Shown in pieces: positions 39,568 to 50,984 of a stretch of 64,000 nt of DNA. The notes beneath the pieces are model-generated. The model did no database searches. It was not told the DNA's origin and was given only the letters and a program-made list of their open reading frames with translations. The DNA is taken from NCBI GenBank assembly GCA_013141415.1, contig JABFQY010000001.1, positions 186,001 to 250,000 of the forward strand, read 5' to 3'. The translations under genes and the position numbers were made by a program. Position 1 is the first letter of the stretch. Each line of letters opens with the position of its first letter. Source of the DNA: Kiritimatiellaceae bacterium. GTDB lineage: Bacteria; Verrucomicrobiota; Kiritimatiellia; Kiritimatiellales; Tichowtungiaceae.

Positions 39568-39611
39568 GACAGCCATCCTGGCTGTCTGGACAGGCTGGAA
39601 GCCCGTCCTAC
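39564..39611. repeat. Palindromic element GTAGGACAG...CGTCCTAC at the end of the EFR1 gene
   Basis: Ends GTAGGAC/GTCCTAC enclose ACAGCCATCCTGGCTGT and a second partial hairpin. It supplies the TAG stop codon of the EFR1 gene and fills the gap to the convergent radical SAM gene. Closest relative in the window is 3985-4032. Confidence 0.85.
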
Positions 39612-39612
39612 T

Positions 39613-40848
39613 TTATTTTTTCGGAGGAATCATGGCCATGATATCCGAGGCGGGCCGCTTGTCCCGGATCAGTTGCGCCATGGTACGCATGTACGGATCA
39701 ATGTGCGGCAGGAACATTTTGTAGCCTTCGCACAGCCAGTTTAGGCCCGGTTCGCCGTCCGGTGTTTTGATGAAACGGTGTTTCGGACATTCGCCGTGGC
39801 AGGCAAAGAAAAAATTGCACTGACGGCAGTACCCCGGAAGCTTATCGAATTTGTCGCTGCCGAACTGCCGCTGTTTTTCCGAGGCGGCCATTTCCGTCAT
39901 TGGTGTTTCCAGAATATTGCCGAGACGGTATTCCGGATAAACGAAATGGTCGCAGGCGTAGATGTCGCCGTTGTGTTCGATAATCATCGCGCTACCGCAC
40001 TTTTCGGCAAAGACGCACAGCGGCGGCGGCATACCCATCCAGGCATTCAGCATGACATCGCATATCTGCACGAAGACGTTGCCGACATCGTGCCGCACCC
40101 ACTCATCGAAAATATCGATCAGGAACTGGCCGTACTGTTTAGGCTGAACCGTCCACGGCATCACGCGGTCGTCGGTATCGTCGGCGGCTAGATCCGGCGG
40201 CATGGCGAGTTTGAGGCCGAGCCGTGCGGCGGCATCGTCGGGCTTGCGCTCAATGATCGGAATGAATTGGAGGAACGTGCTGCCGGTGCTTTTCAGGAAG
40301 TCATAAATTTCCAGCGCATACGGCGCGCTCTGGCGGGTGACACAGGTAAGTGTGTTGAAATCCACCCGGTGAGATTTCATCAGCTTGAGCGATTTCATCA
40401 CCCGGTCAAAGGTCGGCTGGCCGCCGCGGTAAACGCGGAATTTGTCATGGATGTGGCGCGGGCCGTCGAGGCTCAGCCCGATCAGAAACTTTTCTTTCGC
40501 CAGAAACTTGCACCAGTCGTTGTCGAGCAGTGTACCGTTGGTCTGAAAAGCGTTCAGAACCGGGCGCCCGGCGGAATATTTTTTCTGGAGCTGGACGGCC
40601 TTCTGGAAAAACTCCAGACCCATCAGTGTCGGCTCGCCGCCCTGCCAGGCAAAAAGAATTTCCGGCGTATTCTGCGACTCACAGTATTGCTTGGTATAGG
40701 CCTCAAGCACCTCGTCGTTCATCCGGTGGATTTTCTGTTCCTTAAAGAGAACCTCTTTTTCCAGATAGAAACAGTACTGGCAGGCCAGATTGCAATCCGG
40801 CCCGGCAGGCTTAGCCATCAGGTGAAACGGTGTTTTCTTTGGAATCAT
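39613..40848 (-). CDS. Anaerobic sulfatase-maturating radical SAM enzyme
   Basis: A 411-residue radical SAM/SPASM enzyme. The cluster motif CNLACQYC (Cys 19, 23, 26) is followed by YLEKEVLF, the AWQGGEPTLMG and QTNGTLL segments, and a C-terminal SPASM region with cysteines in CVFAEKCGSAMI, YACDHFVYPEYRLGNI and YCRQCNFFFACHGECPKHR. This is the anSME pattern: conversion of an active-site Cys or Ser of sulfatases to formylglycine without oxygen. A cysteine-type sulfatase lies in this window at 61137. The gene is separated from carB by a palindromic element. Confidence 0.95.
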   Translation of the reverse strand: MIPKKTPFHLMAKPAGPDCNLACQYCFYLEKEVLFKEQKIHRMNDEVLEAYTKQYCESQNTPEILFAWQGGEPTLMGLEFFQKAVQLQKKYSAGRPVLNAFQTNGTLLDNDWCKFLAKEKFLIGLSLDGPRHIHDKFRVYRGGQPTFDRVMKSLKLMKSHRVDFNTLTCVTRQSAPYALEIYDFLKSTGSTFLQFIPIIERKPDDAAARLGLKLAMPPDLAADDTDDRVMPWTVQPKQYGQFLIDIFDEWVRHDVGNVFVQICDVMLNAWMGMPPPLCVFAEKCGSAMIIEHNGDIYACDHFVYPEYRLGNILETPMTEMAASEKQRQFGSDKFDKLPGYCRQCNFFFACHGECPKHRFIKTPDGEPGLNWLCEGYKMFLPHIDPYMRTMAQLIRDKRPASDIMAMIPPKK

Positions 40849-40908
40849 CGGGATAGATTAGAGCGCGGCACGAATGGCGTCGAGCATTCTTCGAGCGCCG
40901 CTCCCTTT

Positions 40909-40986
40909 TGGAGTGCGGACGCAAGCCAAAGGCGCGAGGCCGCTCTGTTTAAAGCGGCGTCGCACTGCGTTTGCCGCCGCACTCCA
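40909..40986. repeat. Palindromic element TGGAGTGCGG...CCGCACTCCA between carB and anSME
   Basis: The ten-base ends pair perfectly, and inner words include CGCAAGCC and GCGGCGTCGCACTGCG. It shares its ends with the in-frame element at 1618-1720. Confidence 0.8.
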
Positions 40987-40999
40987 GAATAATAATCGG

Positions 41000-44218
<3,219 letters not shown>

Positions 44219-44231
44219 ATGTCGGATCCTC

Positions 44232-44689
44232 AACGCAAAGGCGCAAAGCGCGCCGAGTTTCGCAAAGTTCAATTAAAGGTTATTTACAATTCGTGTAATT
44301 CCGTTTTTCAGTAAAGGTTCATGAAAGTTAATCAGCAGTCCCAGTTTTATGCCGCTTAGGCGAAGGTATGTCAGAGTTTGAGATTTATCAATCGGAGAGA
44401 CTGTTTCGCGGGCTTTGATTTCAATAACCACTTTTCCGTCAACCAGCAGATCAATCCGGTAATCTGTTTTCAGCACTTTGTTTTTATAATTCAACGGACG
44501 GTACTTTTGTCGCTCATAGGAAATTCCCCGCAATTCCAGCTCATAGCAAAGAGCTTCCTCATAGGCGCTTTCCAAAAGGCCGGAACCCAGCACCCGATGG
44601 ACTTCGATTGCTGCTCCGATAATCTCTTTAGAAAGTTCATTCTCTGTCATCTTCTCAGCGATCCTTGGCACCCTCTGCGTCTTTGCGTT
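44232..44689. mobile_element. Inverted-repeat-bounded cassette carrying a GxxExxY gene
   Basis: AACGCAAAGGCGCAAAG (44232-44248) and CTCTGCGTCTTTGCGTT (44673-44689) are inverted repeats matching at 15 of 17 positions. They bound a single gene and lie immediately between the guaA stop (44694) and the carB start (44218). The layout looks like a small inserted unit, though no transposase is present and no target duplication was identified. Confidence 0.6.
44273..44650 (-). CDS. GxxExxY family protein
   Basis: A 125-residue protein of the GxxExxY group (PDDEXK_3-like). The naming motif is GLLESAYEEAL after AIEVHRVLGSG, and the nuclease-like core DYRIDLLVDGKVVIEIKARE has the D-x(n)-E-x-K pattern of PD-(D/E)XK folds. 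Family members are small, occur in many copies, and are of unknown function. The start at 44650 begins MTENELSKEI. A longer in-frame start would prepend NAKTQR, which translates the flanking repeat; the same prefix is common in database copies, by recollection. It interrupts the guaA-carB order. Confidence 0.88.
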   Translation of the reverse strand: MTENELSKEIIGAAIEVHRVLGSGLLESAYEEALCYELELRGISYERQKYRPLNYKNKVLKTDYRIDLLVDGKVVIEIKARETVSPIDKSQTLTYLRLSGIKLGLLINFHEPLLKNGITRIVNNL

Positions 44690-44693
44690 GAAA

Positions 44694-46241
44694 TTATTCC
44701 CATTCAATCGTTGAAGGCGGTTTGGAAGAAATGTCGTAGACAACGCGGTTGACGCCTTTGACTTCGTTGATGATGCGGTTGGAAATGCTGTCGAGCACTT
44801 CGTACGGCAGTTTGAACCAGTCGGCGGTCATGCCGTCGAGACTTTGCACGGCGCGCACGGCGACGACGTTTTCGTAGGTGCGGTCGTCGCCCATGACGCC
44901 GACGGTCTGGATCGGAAGCAGTACGGCGAAGTATTGCCAGACATCGAGGTGGTTCGGCATTTTTAAAATTTCTTCGCGGACGCGCAGGTCGGCGAGTTGG
45001 AGCAGGTCAACGCGGTCGCGGGTGATGTCGCCGAGAATGCGCACGGCCAGACCGGGACCGGGGAAAGGCTGGCGATCGACAACATAGCTCGGCAGTCCAA
45101 GTTCGCGGCCGACGGCGCGTACTTCGTCTTTGAAAAGTTCGCGTAGCGGTTCAATGAGATCAAATTTTAGATCGGCGGGCAGTCCGCCGACGTTATGATG
45201 GCTCTTAATCGTGGCTGAAGGTCCGCCGATCGGCGAAACGCTTTCGATGACGTCGGGATAAAGTGTGCCCTGCGCGAGGTATTTAACCTTGCCGCTCAGG
45301 GTGCGTGCTTTTTCGGCGAAGACATCAATGAAGGTTTTGCCGATGATCTTGCGCTTTTTCTCCGGGTCGCTGACGCCAGCCAGTGCGTCGAGGAAAATAT
45401 CCTGTGAGTGGGCAGTGTGCAGATCGATGCCGAAGGCGTTACCGAAAAGTTCTTCGACTTCGCGGGCTTCGTTGTAGCGGAGCAGGCCGTTGTCCACGAA
45501 GACGCAGTGAAGTTGCGGGCCGATTGCTTTATGAAGCAGGGCGGCCACGACAGAAGAATCGACGCCGCCGCTTAGTCCGAGCAGAACGTGGTCGGTGCCG
45601 ACTTTGGTGCGGATGGCCTGAATGTTGTCTTCAATAAATTTGCTCATCTTCCAGTCGCCGGAACATCCGCAGACTTTGTAGGCGAAGTTGCCGAGCATCT
45701 GCGCGCCCTGTGGCGTATGGACGACTTCCGGATGGAACTGCACGCCATAGATTTTCTTCGCAGAGTTCTGCATGGCGGCGTACGGGCAGTTGTCGGATTC
45801 GGCGACGGCTTCAAAACCGGCGGGTATCGCTTCGACTTTGTCGCCGTGGCTCATCCAGACCTGAAGGTTTTTGTCGAGACCCTGGAAAAGCGGACAGTCT
45901 TTGGTGACCTGCATCATCGCCTTGCCGTATTCGCGCTTCGTGCCGCGGTGCACTTTTCCGTCGAGTGTCTGGGCGGTGAGCTGCATGCCGTAGCAGATTC
46001 CGAGAATCGGAATGCCGAGTTCGAAAATTGCGGGATCGCACAGCGGCGAGCCTTGGTCGGTGACGCTGGCCGGTCCGCCGGAAAGAATGATGCCTTTCGG
46101 GGCGCGTTTGGCGAGGTCGGCGGCTTTGGTGTCAAAGCGGATGATTTCGCAATACACCTTCTGCTCGCGGATACGGCGGGCGATCAGCTGCGTCACCTGC
46201 GAGCCGTAATCTAAAATGGCAATCCATTCGCTATGTTTCAT
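44694..46241 (-). CDS. guaA: GMP synthase (glutamine-hydrolysing)
   Basis: A 515-residue cytosolic enzyme that aminates XMP to GMP. The N-terminal class I amidotransferase domain has [18 protein letters not shown], the nucleophile in GICYGMQL and the FHPEV histidine/glutamate site. The central ATP pyrophosphatase domain has [14 protein letters not shown]. The C-terminal dimerisation domain ends [10 protein letters not shown]. Its start overlaps the stop of carA (ATGA), so the two glutamine amidotransferase genes are translated together. Confidence 0.98.
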   Translation of the reverse strand: MKHSEWIAILDYGSQVTQLIARRIREQKVYCEIIRFDTKAADLAKRAPKGIILSGGPASVTDQGSPLCDPAIFELGIPILGICYGMQLTAQTLDGKVHRGTKREYGKAMMQVTKDCPLFQGLDKNLQVWMSHGDKVEAIPAGFEAVAESDNCPYAAMQNSAKKIYGVQFHPEVVHTPQGAQMLGNFAYKVCGCSGDWKMSKFIEDNIQAIRTKVGTDHVLLGLSGGVDSSVVAALLHKAIGPQLHCVFVDNGLLRYNEAREVEELFGNAFGIDLHTAHSQDIFLDALAGVSDPEKKRKIIGKTFIDVFAEKARTLSGKVKYLAQGTLYPDVIESVSPIGGPSATIKSHHNVGGLPADLKFDLIEPLRELFKDEVRAVGRELGLPSYVVDRQPFPGPGLAVRILGDITRDRVDLLQLADLRVREEILKMPNHLDVWQYFAVLLPIQTVGVMGDDRTYENVVAVRAVQSLDGMTADWFKLPYEVLDSISNRIINEVKGVNRVVYDISSKPPSTIEWE

Positions 46242-47341
46242 GACTTCTTTCCTTTTTCCATCAGCGCAATGAATTCCTCGAACAGATAATAAGGGTCATG
46301 CGGGCCGGGGCAGGCTTCGGGATGATACTGTACGCAGAATACCGGCAACGTTTTGTGCCGCAGGCCGGCGACGGTGTTGTCGTTCAGGTTGATGTGGCTC
46401 ACTTCGGCGATTTTTGGATCAAGGGTGGCTGGATCAACGCAGAAGCCGTGGTTGTGCGAGGCGATTTCCACTTTGCCGGTGCGCAGATCCTGAATCGGCT
46501 GGTTTGCGCCGCGGTGGCCGAATTTAAGTTTATAGGTTTTTGCGCCGAACGCCTGACCGAGCATCTGGTGGCCGAAGCAGATTCCGAAGGTCGGAAGTCT
46601 GGATTCGATCAGTTCTTTGACGGTCGCGACAATCTGCGGAACGCCAGCCGGGTCGCCGGGGCCGTTGGAAAGGAAAAGACCGTCGGGTTTGCAGGAAAGG
46701 ATTTCTTTGGCCGAGGCCGTGTTCGGGAATACATGACATTCGCAACCGAGTTCGTCGAAAATACGGAGCTGATTCGTCTTAATGCCGCAGTCGATTACGG
46801 CGACGCGGAAGCGGGCATTTTTCTTTCCGCCTTCCGGGAAAACGTAAGGTTTCTGTGCGCTGACTTCGGTGGAAAGGTCGCGCCCGACGAGTCCGGCTGA
46901 GTTTTTTGCCTTCTGAACGAGACTCTTGCAGTCGAGGTCTTCGGTTGAAATGACGCACTTCATGGCACCCTTGTCGCGGATGTGAATGGTGACGGCGCGT
47001 GTGTCGATCTGGTCGACGCCGATGATGCCAGCCTGTTCCAGATAGTCGGGCAGGCTCATGGTGGCGCGCCAGTTGCTGACAATACGGCTGCACTCGCTGA
47101 CCACCAGTCCGCTGGCAAAAACGGCGCGTGACTCGACATCTTCCGGATTTACACCGTAGTTGCCGATGAGCGGATAGGTCATGGTGACGATCTGGCCGTT
47201 ATAGGAAGGGTCGGTCAGAATTTCCTGATAGCCGGTCATCGAGGTGTTGAACACCAGCTCGCCGTAGAATTCGCCCGAACCGGCAAAGGCCCGGCCGGTG
47301 AAGCAGGTGCCGTCTTCGAGTGCAATGATTGCTTTTTTCAT
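46238..47341 (-). CDS. carA: Carbamoyl-phosphate synthase small subunit
   Basis: A 367-residue glutaminase subunit that feeds ammonia to CarB. The N-terminal [57 protein letters not shown] block is typical, and the C-terminal class I amidotransferase has FLSNGPGDP, the catalytic Cys in FGICFGHQ and the YHPEACPGP site. It is the first gene of a carA-guaA-carB unit on the minus strand. Confidence 0.98.
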   Translation of the reverse strand: MKKAIIALEDGTCFTGRAFAGSGEFYGELVFNTSMTGYQEILTDPSYNGQIVTMTYPLIGNYGVNPEDVESRAVFASGLVVSECSRIVSNWRATMSLPDYLEQAGIIGVDQIDTRAVTIHIRDKGAMKCVISTEDLDCKSLVQKAKNSAGLVGRDLSTEVSAQKPYVFPEGGKKNARFRVAVIDCGIKTNQLRIFDELGCECHVFPNTASAKEILSCKPDGLFLSNGPGDPAGVPQIVATVKELIESRLPTFGICFGHQMLGQAFGAKTYKLKFGHRGANQPIQDLRTGKVEIASHNHGFCVDPATLDPKIAEVSHINLNDNTVAGLRHKTLPVFCVQYHPEACPGPHDPYYLFEEFIALMEKGKKS

Positions 47342-47453
47342 TTTGTGTCCGCTGAAAAGTCCCGTAATTCCGCCAAAATTCCGGACATAATCACAAGCCG
47401 AACCGAGCCTTGCAACCCTTTTCCTGCTCCGGAAGGGGGATATTTTTCAGGGG

Positions 47454-47482
47454 TTGACTGTACCGGTTCCGACGCATACACT
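47454..47482 (+). promoter_or_regulatory. Sigma-70 promoter of the HAD-like gene
   Basis: TTGACT (47454-47459), exactly 17 bases, and TACACT (47477-47482). Predicted start near 47489 gives a leader of about 40 bases with GGAGCAG before the ATG. Confidence 0.8.
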
Positions 47483-47530
47483 GCCCCCCTGTTTTTATGA
47501 AAAAAGTGTAATTAACCGGAGCAGAATTGA

Positions 47531-48244
47531 ATGAGCAAAGTCAAAATCGAAACTAAACCGCCGACCGAAAAAATCAAGGCGCGGGAAGTCCTTTTCTTCG
47601 AACTCGAATACGTCGCGATCAATGGCCGGCAGATCATGTTTGACGTGCTCAAACAGGTGATGAAAGGCAAAGATATCGACGTCACTCCGGCGCTGTTTGC
47701 CCGCTACGGTCTCACGCCCCGCCCAGGGAAGGCGATTTCTGCGATGATTGAATCCACGGGACGCAATTTGACCACTGGCGACCAGCTGACCGAGCAGGCC
47801 GAAAATCTGCTGGTTAAAGCCTTCGCGGACAAAGCGGTGCTGAATAAAGGCCTTCCGGCGCTGATTAAAGCGGCTCAGGATCGAAACATTCAGGTTGTTG
47901 CTCTTTCGGCCTGGCCGGAACCCGCCGCTAAAGAACTGATGAAGAAAACCGGACTCGACGAGCTGGGGGTTGATCTGGTGGCGATGGACAGTGTCGATCC
48001 GATTTTCCCGCGTGCCGACCACTGGTTGCGTATTCTCAAACTGCGCAATCAGGAAAACATTCCGCTGATCGCGGTTGTTGCCTCACGCGCCGCCTGCAAG
48101 GGCGCGCTGACGGCGGGCGCCACGGCGGTTGCTCTGCCGGATGCCTACACAGCCTTCGAAGATTTCACCGGGGCCAAAGTGGTACTCGAAACGCTCGGCG
48201 ACATGTCGGCCAAAGAACTGCTGGAACTGGTCAGCCGCCGGTAA
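47531..48244 (+). CDS. HAD-fold-like protein lacking the catalytic aspartates
   Basis: A 237-residue cytosolic protein. The general plan is that of a HAD phosphatase of the phosphoglycolate type: a first strand with a helical cap (FDVLKQVMKGKDIDV...RYGLTPRPGKAI), a second strand VVALSAWPEPAAKELMKKTGLDELGVDLVAM, and PRADHWLRILKLRNQENIPLIAVVAS...GALTAGATAVALPD. At the nucleophile position the expected D-x-D is replaced by FFELEYV, so phosphatase activity is unlikely. It has its own strong promoter and terminator. It could be a regulatory or binding protein; function open. Confidence 0.7.
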   Translation: MSKVKIETKPPTEKIKAREVLFFELEYVAINGRQIMFDVLKQVMKGKDIDVTPALFARYGLTPRPGKAISAMIESTGRNLTTGDQLTEQAENLLVKAFADKAVLNKGLPALIKAAQDRNIQVVALSAWPEPAAKELMKKTGLDELGVDLVAMDSVDPIFPRADHWLRILKLRNQENIPLIAVVASRAACKGALTAGATAVALPDAYTAFEDFTGAKVVLETLGDMSAKELLELVSRR

Positions 48245-48266
48245 CGCGAATTCCGGTATTCTGAGA

Positions 48267-48299
48267 AAAGGCTGAACCGCGGTTCAGCCTTTTTGTTTT
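48267..48299 (+). terminator. Intrinsic terminator after the HAD-like gene
   Basis: AAAGGCTGAACC and GGTTCAGCCTTT pair around a CGC-type turn, followed by TTGTTTTAT. It stands 22 bases after the stop codon. Confidence 0.93.
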
Positions 48300-48311
48300 A
48301 TAAGGAGTGCA

Positions 48312-49103
48312 ATGAAAGAGAAGCCGATTGAGCGGTTGCTTGGAATTATGCGCAAACTGCGCGGGCCGGGCGGCTGCCCGTGGGATCGTGAGCAGACATT
48401 GGATTCACTCAAGTCCAATCTGATCGAAGAGACCTATGAGGTGATCGACGCCATTGAAAGCGGCGACCGCGACGAGCTGCGCGGCGAGCTGGGCGATTTG
48501 CTCTTGCAGGTCGTTTTTCAGGCGCAGATTTGTGACGAAGCCGGGGAGTTTAATTTTGACGACGTGGTTACCGGCATCGCCGACAAACTCGTCCGGCGTC
48601 ATCCGCACGTTTTCGGTGATGTGCAGGCGGATACTTCCGGCGAAGTGCTGCGCAACTGGGAAAAAATCAAGAAGACCGAGAAGGACACGGAAACGCCGCG
48701 GTCGCTGGTCGAAGGAATACCGCGCCATCTGCCAGCGCTGGCTAAGGCGCATCTGGTACAGAAGCGTGTTGCCCGTGCCGGTTTCGAATGGGATGAGATC
48801 GGCGGAGTTATCGCCAAGCTGGAAGAGGAGCTCGCCGAAGTAAAAGAAGCGATGGAGCAGAAAGATGTTGCGGCCATTCGCGAGGAGCTTGGCGATTTGC
48901 TTTTTTCCACCGTCAATCTAAGCCGCTACCTTGGCCACGAGTCCGAAGAACTGCTTAACGAAAACATCGCCAAGTTTATGCGCCGTTTCCAGTGCCTGGA
49001 AAGCCGGCTTCACGCCGAAGGACGCGAGATTGAAAAATGCTCGCTGGAAGAACTCGAAGCGGTTTGGGTTGCAGTTAAAACGGCGGAGAGACAAAAGTCC
49101 TGA
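48312..49103 (+). CDS. mazG: Nucleoside triphosphate pyrophosphohydrolase MazG
   Basis: A 263-residue enzyme with two MazG domains. The first (about residues 8-115) has LRGPGGCPWDREQTLDSLKSNLIEETYEVIDAI with the metal-binding EExxE/D pattern and ELGDLLLQVVFQ; the second (about 140-240) has VIAKLEEELAEVKEA and REELGDLLFSTVNLSRYL. It hydrolyses NTPs and damaged nucleotides to NMP and pyrophosphate. AAGGAG lies just before the ATG, right after the terminator of the previous gene. Confidence 0.96.
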   Translation: MKEKPIERLLGIMRKLRGPGGCPWDREQTLDSLKSNLIEETYEVIDAIESGDRDELRGELGDLLLQVVFQAQICDEAGEFNFDDVVTGIADKLVRRHPHVFGDVQADTSGEVLRNWEKIKKTEKDTETPRSLVEGIPRHLPALAKAHLVQKRVARAGFEWDEIGGVIAKLEEELAEVKEAMEQKDVAAIREELGDLLFSTVNLSRYLGHESEELLNENIAKFMRRFQCLESRLHAEGREIEKCSLEELEAVWVAVKTAERQKS

Positions 49104-49138
49104 AAACAGGCGTTGTAATTCATATAAAATTTGGCAGT

Positions 49139-49813
49139 ATGCGTCGCATGAGCGCAACAAATCCCAAAACAGCGAAGAAGAGAATCCTCATTGTTGACGA
49201 CCATCCGTTTGTCCGGCAGGGGTTGCGGGGCTGTATAGAATGCGAAGCTGACCTTTCTGTTTGCGGCGAAGCGGCGGGTCGCGCGGAAGCGTTGCAGCTT
49301 TGTTCTAGCGCAGATCCTCATTTGGTTCTCATCGATTTATCACTGGGCGGAGAGTCTGGGCTGGATTTGGTTAAAGACGTCGCGGTTCAGTTTCCGGGCC
49401 TTAAGATGCTTGTGCTTTCCATGCAGGATGAATTGCTTTACGCCGAGCGGGTTCTGCGTGCCGGTGCCGGCGGCTACGTCGGCAAGAGCGCTCCTCCCAA
49501 CCAGCTGGTTGAAGCGATCCGTTGCGTGCTGGATGGCGGTGTCTATGCCAGCGAAGCGGTTAAACAGAAAATTATGCAGACCGTTCGACGGAATGAGACG
49601 GGGTGCGATCCGGTCACCACTCTTAGCGACCGTGAACTGGCGGTTTTCGAGCAGATCGGGAAAGGGCAGAGCACGGCGGATATCGCCGAAGCGATGCACC
49701 TGAGTGTTAAGACCGTCGAAACGTATCGCGCACGCATCAAGGCCAAACTCAGCTTGCAAACCGCAACCGAGCTGATGCAACGCGCCGTTCAGTGGCTTCT
49801 CGACAAGAAGTGA
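49139..49813 (+). CDS. NarL/FixJ-type response regulator
   Basis: A 224-residue regulator with an N-terminal receiver domain (residues about 15-130: ILIVDDHPFVRQGL acidic pocket, phospho-acceptor Asp 66 in LVLIDLSLGGESG, and AGGYVGKSAPPNQL with the conserved lysine) and a C-terminal LuxR-type helix-turn-helix (LSDRELAVFEQIGKGQSTADIAEAMHLSVKTVETYRARIKAKL). No kinase is adjacent. ATG codons at 49139 and 49148 are both possible; neither has a strong ribosome site. Confidence 0.94.
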   Translation: MRRMSATNPKTAKKRILIVDDHPFVRQGLRGCIECEADLSVCGEAAGRAEALQLCSSADPHLVLIDLSLGGESGLDLVKDVAVQFPGLKMLVLSMQDELLYAERVLRAGAGGYVGKSAPPNQLVEAIRCVLDGGVYASEAVKQKIMQTVRRNETGCDPVTTLSDRELAVFEQIGKGQSTADIAEAMHLSVKTVETYRARIKAKLSLQTATELMQRAVQWLLDKK

Positions 49814-49937
49814 TGATTTTTCCTCTGTTGTCTTGTAATACATTTCCCCACAGAACTTTCAGGCAGGCTCCCGCTATACAGCATCTCTGGAAGTGAACAG
49901 CATACAAACCCGTACCGGTCTAAGGAGATATGCTGTT

Positions 49938-50924
49938 TTGAATAAACTGTGGTTTTCAATTTCTGTTTTCACGGTCGCACTGTTTATTTTTGCCGGACTG
50001 TGCTGGCTGGATATGCGTCCGGTTCAGACCCTTCATCGTGCCGCCGCCGATGGGAATTTGAGGCTGATTCAAAAACAGCTGACCGCCGGCGCCGACATCA
50101 ACGCGCTTGATAAGAACGGGCTTTCGCCGCTGATGTGCGCCGTCCAGGGCGGAGATGCGGGGGCTGTTGATTTCCTGCTGACTGCCGGAGCGAACGTCAA
50201 CCGGGCCGGACAGAAGGGAAACACCGCGCTGCACGTTGCCGCACAGCAGAACGATTCGCGTCTAACCGACCGGCTGGTCGCTGCCGGTGCTGATTTCCAG
50301 CGGCTCAACGCCGACAAAGCCACGCCGCTTTATCTTGCCATACAGGCCAATTCTCCGGCGGCTGAACGGCTGGTGGCCGCAGGCGCACTTCCGGCCGATT
50401 TTTCCTGCGCCGGAGAAAGTTACCTTTTATGCGCGGCCCGAACCGGTAATTTCGCCATGCTGAAACTTCTGATCGAACGCGGAGCCGATGTCAATGTCAG
50501 CGCGAAAAACGGCGCGACCGCATTGCACTATGCCGTGAACAGGGGCCATCTGGAGGAGTTTGAACTGCTTCTTGATCACGGCGCGAAGATCAATGCAAAG
50601 GACAGGCAGGGATGGACTCCGCTGCATCATGCCGTGCGCGGAAACCAGGCCGACGTGGTTCGAATACTTCTTGAGCGCGGGGCGGATACAGAAATCTGCG
50701 GGAATCAGGGTCGCACTCCTTTACTCATGGCAGCGCAGACGGGTCTCGTGGATGTTTTTGAAACTTTGGTGCGGGGCGGCGCAAAAACTGATGCCAAGCT
50801 ATCTTCCGGTGAAACTGCTTTCGATCTGGCCGCTACCGAGCGTCATCCTGAAATCATACAGTTTCTTTCTGATTACCATCGCGAACAGCGGGAAATCAAG
50901 AAGACCCCTGTACTGCGGGATTGA
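49938..50924 (+). CDS. Ankyrin-repeat protein with N-terminal membrane anchor
   Basis: A 328-residue protein. After a transmembrane segment (KLWFSISVFTVALFIFAGLCWL) it holds about eight ankyrin repeats, easily seen as LHRAAADGNLRLI, GLSPLMCAVQGGDAGAV, GNTALHVAAQQND, ATPLYLAIQANS, ESYLLCAARTGN, GATALHYAVNRGH, GWTPLHHAVRGNQ and GRTPLLMAAQTGL. Ankyrin arrays bind other proteins; the anchor suggests a periplasmic or membrane-surface scaffold. TTG at 49938 is taken as start because AAGGAG lies ten bases upstream; an in-frame GTG at 49893 lacks such a site. Confidence 0.85.
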   Translation: MNKLWFSISVFTVALFIFAGLCWLDMRPVQTLHRAAADGNLRLIQKQLTAGADINALDKNGLSPLMCAVQGGDAGAVDFLLTAGANVNRAGQKGNTALHVAAQQNDSRLTDRLVAAGADFQRLNADKATPLYLAIQANSPAAERLVAAGALPADFSCAGESYLLCAARTGNFAMLKLLIERGADVNVSAKNGATALHYAVNRGHLEEFELLLDHGAKINAKDRQGWTPLHHAVRGNQADVVRILLERGADTEICGNQGRTPLLMAAQTGLVDVFETLVRGGAKTDAKLSSGETAFDLAATERHPEIIQFLSDYHREQREIKKTPVLRD

Positions 50925-50984
50925 TCTGCCGCCGGGCGGAATGCGTTTGACCTCTCTTTTGAAACCTCGCACAATCTCCGCCCG

